Positions 61,863 to 64,000 of a stretch of 64,000 bases of DNA are shown here, one piece after another. Made by a program: the position numbers and the translations under genes. The DNA lies in contig WRBA01000011.1 in assembly GCA_009779915.1 (NCBI GenBank), positions 1-64,000 on the forward strand, given 5' to 3'. Under the pieces are notes generated by a model. It saw only the letters and a program-made list of their open reading frames with translations. It was not told the origin of the DNA and searched no databases. Positions within the stretch are counted from its first letter, which is position 1. Each line of letters starts with the position of its first letter. Source of the DNA: Defluviitaleaceae bacterium. GTDB taxonomy: Bacteria; Bacillota; Clostridia; Lachnospirales; UBA5962.

Positions 61863-63698
61863 CTAATCCAATTTGGATTTTGCAAGCATCCCTAGTATTT
61901 GCGTACTTCTTTCTATAAAACTCGTCATCTCCGAAGGTTCTAAAGGTCTTTGGCAAATCCTTGCCATATCGTAAATTTGGTTTATAATAAGTTCCACATC
62001 TTCTTTGTTTTCAGGTTTATCCTTAAAACCATCCAGCAATTTAACTAAATTGTTATTTGTATTAAGTACAAGCTTCTCTTCCAATGGAAAGTCCATGCCG
62101 CCTCCGGCATACATTTTACTAAGTTCCTTCATCCTGCGGGACTCTTCACTTATTACAATCATTGCGGGGATATCTTCGTTTTTAAGGTTCATGGTTTCTA
62201 TTTTCAGCTTATCATTACTCAGCCCTTCTTTAAACAACTCAATAATACTTGGGTTTTCATCTCTATTTCCATCTCTTAGGGATTCAGTTATATCCGAGTC
62301 TATGCGCTTAAACTTAACATTACTGCCGTAGCTTTCTACGTGGGATATAAAAGGTGAGTCTATGTGGTGATCCAAAACAGCTGCATCCTGCCCGGATTCC
62401 TTAAATAAGTTAACATATTGAGATTGTATAGCAGGCTCAGAAACATAGTAGAGGGTATAGTCCTCTTTATCCCCCTTAAAATCCCCAAGGGTTTTATACT
62501 CGTCATTTATAGTCTTATAAATAACCGAATCCGCAATCTTTTCATAAAAGTCCTTGTTTTTAATACAGCCGTACTTTATAAATACATGGATATCATTCCA
62601 ATAATTACAGTAATCGTCCCTATCGGTTTTGTAGAGGGAATTAAGCTTATCCGCCACTTTTCTAGTAATATAAGAGGACATTTTTGCCACATTACCATCA
62701 TTTTGCAGGAAAGAGCGTGAAACATTAAGAGGTATATCCGGGCAATCCATAACACCGTTAAGGAGGAGGAGAAATTCAGGAATAACTTCTTTTACATTAT
62801 CAGCCACAAAAACTTGATTACAGTATAATTTAACCTGCCCTTCAAGGGTTTCATAGCGGTTTTTAAGCTTAGGAAAATAAAGTATACCCTGCAAGCGGAA
62901 AGGATAATCCATATTAAGATGAATCCAAAACAAAGGATCCTCAAAGTCCGTAAAAACTTTATGGTAAAACTCTTTGTACTGCTCATCGCTGCATTCTGAC
63001 GGGGGTTTTAGCCATAAAGGCGAACTATTGTTAATAGGCGTATTCTCCTCATCTTCTTTGCCAGCCTTATCAAAATACACAGGCACAGGCATAAAAGAGC
63101 AGTATTTACGCATAATTTCTTTCAATTTATATTCACTTAAAAATTCCTTAGCGTCATCTGATACGTGAAGGATGATATCCGTACCCCGCTCTGTTTTTGT
63201 ACCCTCTGAAAGCTCATACTCCCCTCCGCCGTCGCTTACCCAATGAGCCGGTGCCGCTCCTGTCTGATATGACAAAGACTCAATCTCTACTTTGCCTGCC
63301 ACCATAAACGCCGAATAAAAACCAAGCCCAAAGTGCCCTATAATATCGCTGCCGTCACTTTCGCTTATGCGGTCTTTGTATTTTTCGATAAAATCTCCCG
63401 CGCCGCTGAAGGCAATTTGGTTAATATACTGCTTTATTTCCTCTGCGGTCATACCTATACCATTGTCGGATATAGTGATAGTCTTATTTGTCTCATCCAG
63501 TGTAACTTTTACGAAAAATTCATCGTCCCCTTGGTCATAATCGGCTTCGCCAAACATTTTCAATTTCTTAAGCTTATTAACCGCATCATTTCCGTTTGAT
63601 ATAAGCTCCCTAAGAAAAATATCCATGTCAGAATACAGCCATTTTTTTATAATAGGCAGTATATTTTCACTATTTACTGATAAATTACCTTTTTCCAA
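61863..63698 (-). CDS. htpG: Chaperone HtpG (Hsp90)
   Basis: A 611-residue Hsp90 with the GHKL ATPase domain (LRELISNGNDAVNKLK, ISDNGIGMTAEEI, GHFGLGFYSAFMV, GTDIILH), middle domain (NVSRSFLQNDGNVAKMSSYI) and dimerisation domain. The start is TTG 63698 with GGAGG upstream. It is encoded far from the Hsp70 operon and shows no CIRCE operator. It heads a small transcript with the flavodoxin and methyltransferase genes. Confidence 0.96.
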   Translation of the reverse strand: MEKGNLSVNSENILPIIKKWLYSDMDIFLRELISNGNDAVNKLKKLKMFGEADYDQGDDEFFVKVTLDETNKTITISDNGIGMTAEEIKQYINQIAFSGAGDFIEKYKDRISESDGSDIIGHFGLGFYSAFMVAGKVEIESLSYQTGAAPAHWVSDGGGEYELSEGTKTERGTDIILHVSDDAKEFLSEYKLKEIMRKYCSFMPVPVYFDKAGKEDEENTPINNSSPLWLKPPSECSDEQYKEFYHKVFTDFEDPLFWIHLNMDYPFRLQGILYFPKLKNRYETLEGQVKLYCNQVFVADNVKEVIPEFLLLLNGVMDCPDIPLNVSRSFLQNDGNVAKMSSYITRKVADKLNSLYKTDRDDYCNYWNDIHVFIKYGCIKNKDFYEKIADSVIYKTINDEYKTLGDFKGDKEDYTLYYVSEPAIQSQYVNLFKESGQDAAVLDHHIDSPFISHVESYGSNVKFKRIDSDITESLRDGNRDENPSIIELFKEGLSNDKLKIETMNLKNEDIPAMIVISEESRRMKELSKMYAGGGMDFPLEEKLVLNTNNNLVKLLDGFKDKPENKEDVELIINQIYDMARICQRPLEPSEMTSFIERSTQILGMLAKSKLD

Positions 63699-63732
63699 AG
63701 TAAACCCTCCTCTGTGTCATATTCCAATTACA

Positions 63733-63761
63733 ATTTTAAATATCAAAAGAGAAAAAGTCAA
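63733..63761 (-). promoter_or_regulatory. Promoter of htpG
   Basis: On the minus strand TTGACT (63761-63756), a 17-bp spacer and TAAAAT (63738-63733), about 35 bp before the start codon. No heat-shock operator repeat is seen. Confidence 0.6.
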
Positions 63762-63762
63762 A

Positions 63763-63791
63763 TTGATTTTTTGTGCCGGTAATGTTATACT
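63763..63791 (+). promoter_or_regulatory. Promoter of the right-edge gene
   Basis: TTGATT (63763-63768), a 17-bp spacer and TATACT (63786-63791), divergent from the htpG promoter. Confidence 0.6.
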
Positions 63792-63816
63792 TGGCATAAG
63801 TGCAAGGAGGTTTATT

Positions 63817-64000
63817 ATGAGTGTCGTTAATAGAGGTAATGAAAAAACCAAAGGCAATAGCACAAAATATATTCATTTCATTTTAATTGCGGCAGCTTTT
63901 GCCGCGTTTATGTATTTTAGTGCTGCTCCGAACGCCAGAGATGTGCGAGTTTATCAATTTAGCGGCAGGTGTGAGTTTGGTACGTTAAGTGGCGGCATAA
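63817..64000 (+). CDS. Secreted or membrane-anchored protein, N-terminal part (cut by window edge)
   Basis: A frame from ATG 63817, preceded by AAGGAGG, open to the end of the window (61 codons). It begins MSVVNRGNEKTKGNSTKYIH, followed by one hydrophobic segment (FILIAAAFAAFMYFSAA) that is either a signal peptide or an anchor, then RDVRVYQFSGRCEFG. Too short to assign a family. Confidence 0.8.
   Translation, partial: MSVVNRGNEKTKGNSTKYIHFILIAAAFAAFMYFSAAPNARDVRVYQFSGRCEFGTLSGGI

Noticed and set aside
1-64000. CRISPR arrays or rRNA genes
   Set aside because: No regularly spaced identical repeats and no rRNA-like sequence were seen.

Overview
The window is low-GC chromosomal DNA of an anaerobic endospore-forming Clostridia member (Bacillota). 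The evidence is a Bacillota-type dcw cluster encoding a meso-DAP-type MurE, the mrnC-rlmB-yacP-sigH block, the whiA-crh pair with hprK nearby, a Trp T-box, a spoIIID fragment, and a Ptb/IOR/Buk amino-acid fermentation operon. The exact genus cannot be read from the sequence.

Layout. 1-1250: 3' end of a large serine recombinase (edge of an integrated element) abutting tRNA-Ser(GCT). 1490-15361: a single-direction, roughly 14 kb operon of eight genes built around Hsp70. It holds four Hsp70-type proteins (one fused to a vWA domain, one apparently without ATPase residues), a 604-residue protein ending in a GrpE-like head, two helical-repeat/TPR proteins and a beta-rich protein. No J-domain gene is present. 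15.5-17.6 kb: aspB and a CPBP protease. 17.6-31.2 kb: the dcw cluster (mraZ-rsmH-ftsL-pbp-DUF1330-pbp-murE-murF-mraY-murD-ftsW) plus a 51-residue unlisted gene. 31.4-36 kb: an acidic membrane protein, a 37-residue membrane peptide, an anchored helical protein and a GT4 glycosyltransferase. 36-41.2 kb: ptb-iorA-iorB-buk-yczE-like operon.

41.2-43.4 kb: a second large serine recombinase whose 3' end overlaps the 3' half of spoIIID, so an element has inserted inside the HTH-coding part of a sporulation regulator; the 5' half is not found in the window. 43.3-49 kb: a lipoprotein, a region of nested palindromes, trpB2 under a Trp T-box, an array of five hairpins, a hybrid histidine kinase, a 161-bp MITE-like element and tRNA-Leu. 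49-50.2 kb: amidohydrolase. 50.4-60.6 kb: a long + strand housekeeping run (ispF-cysS-mrnC-rlmB-yacP-sigH-Zn ribbon-uvrC-hprK-murB-whiA-crh-HAD). 60.6-63.7 kb: methyltransferase, flavodoxin and htpG on the minus strand. The right edge cuts a secreted or anchored protein gene.

The most promising candidate for an undescribed system is the Hsp70 operon: paralogous, lid-less Hsp70s combined with a dedicated exchange-factor-like protein and TPR scaffolds, all apparently cytoplasmic. Its function is unknown; a multi-subunit chaperone-like assembly is inference.
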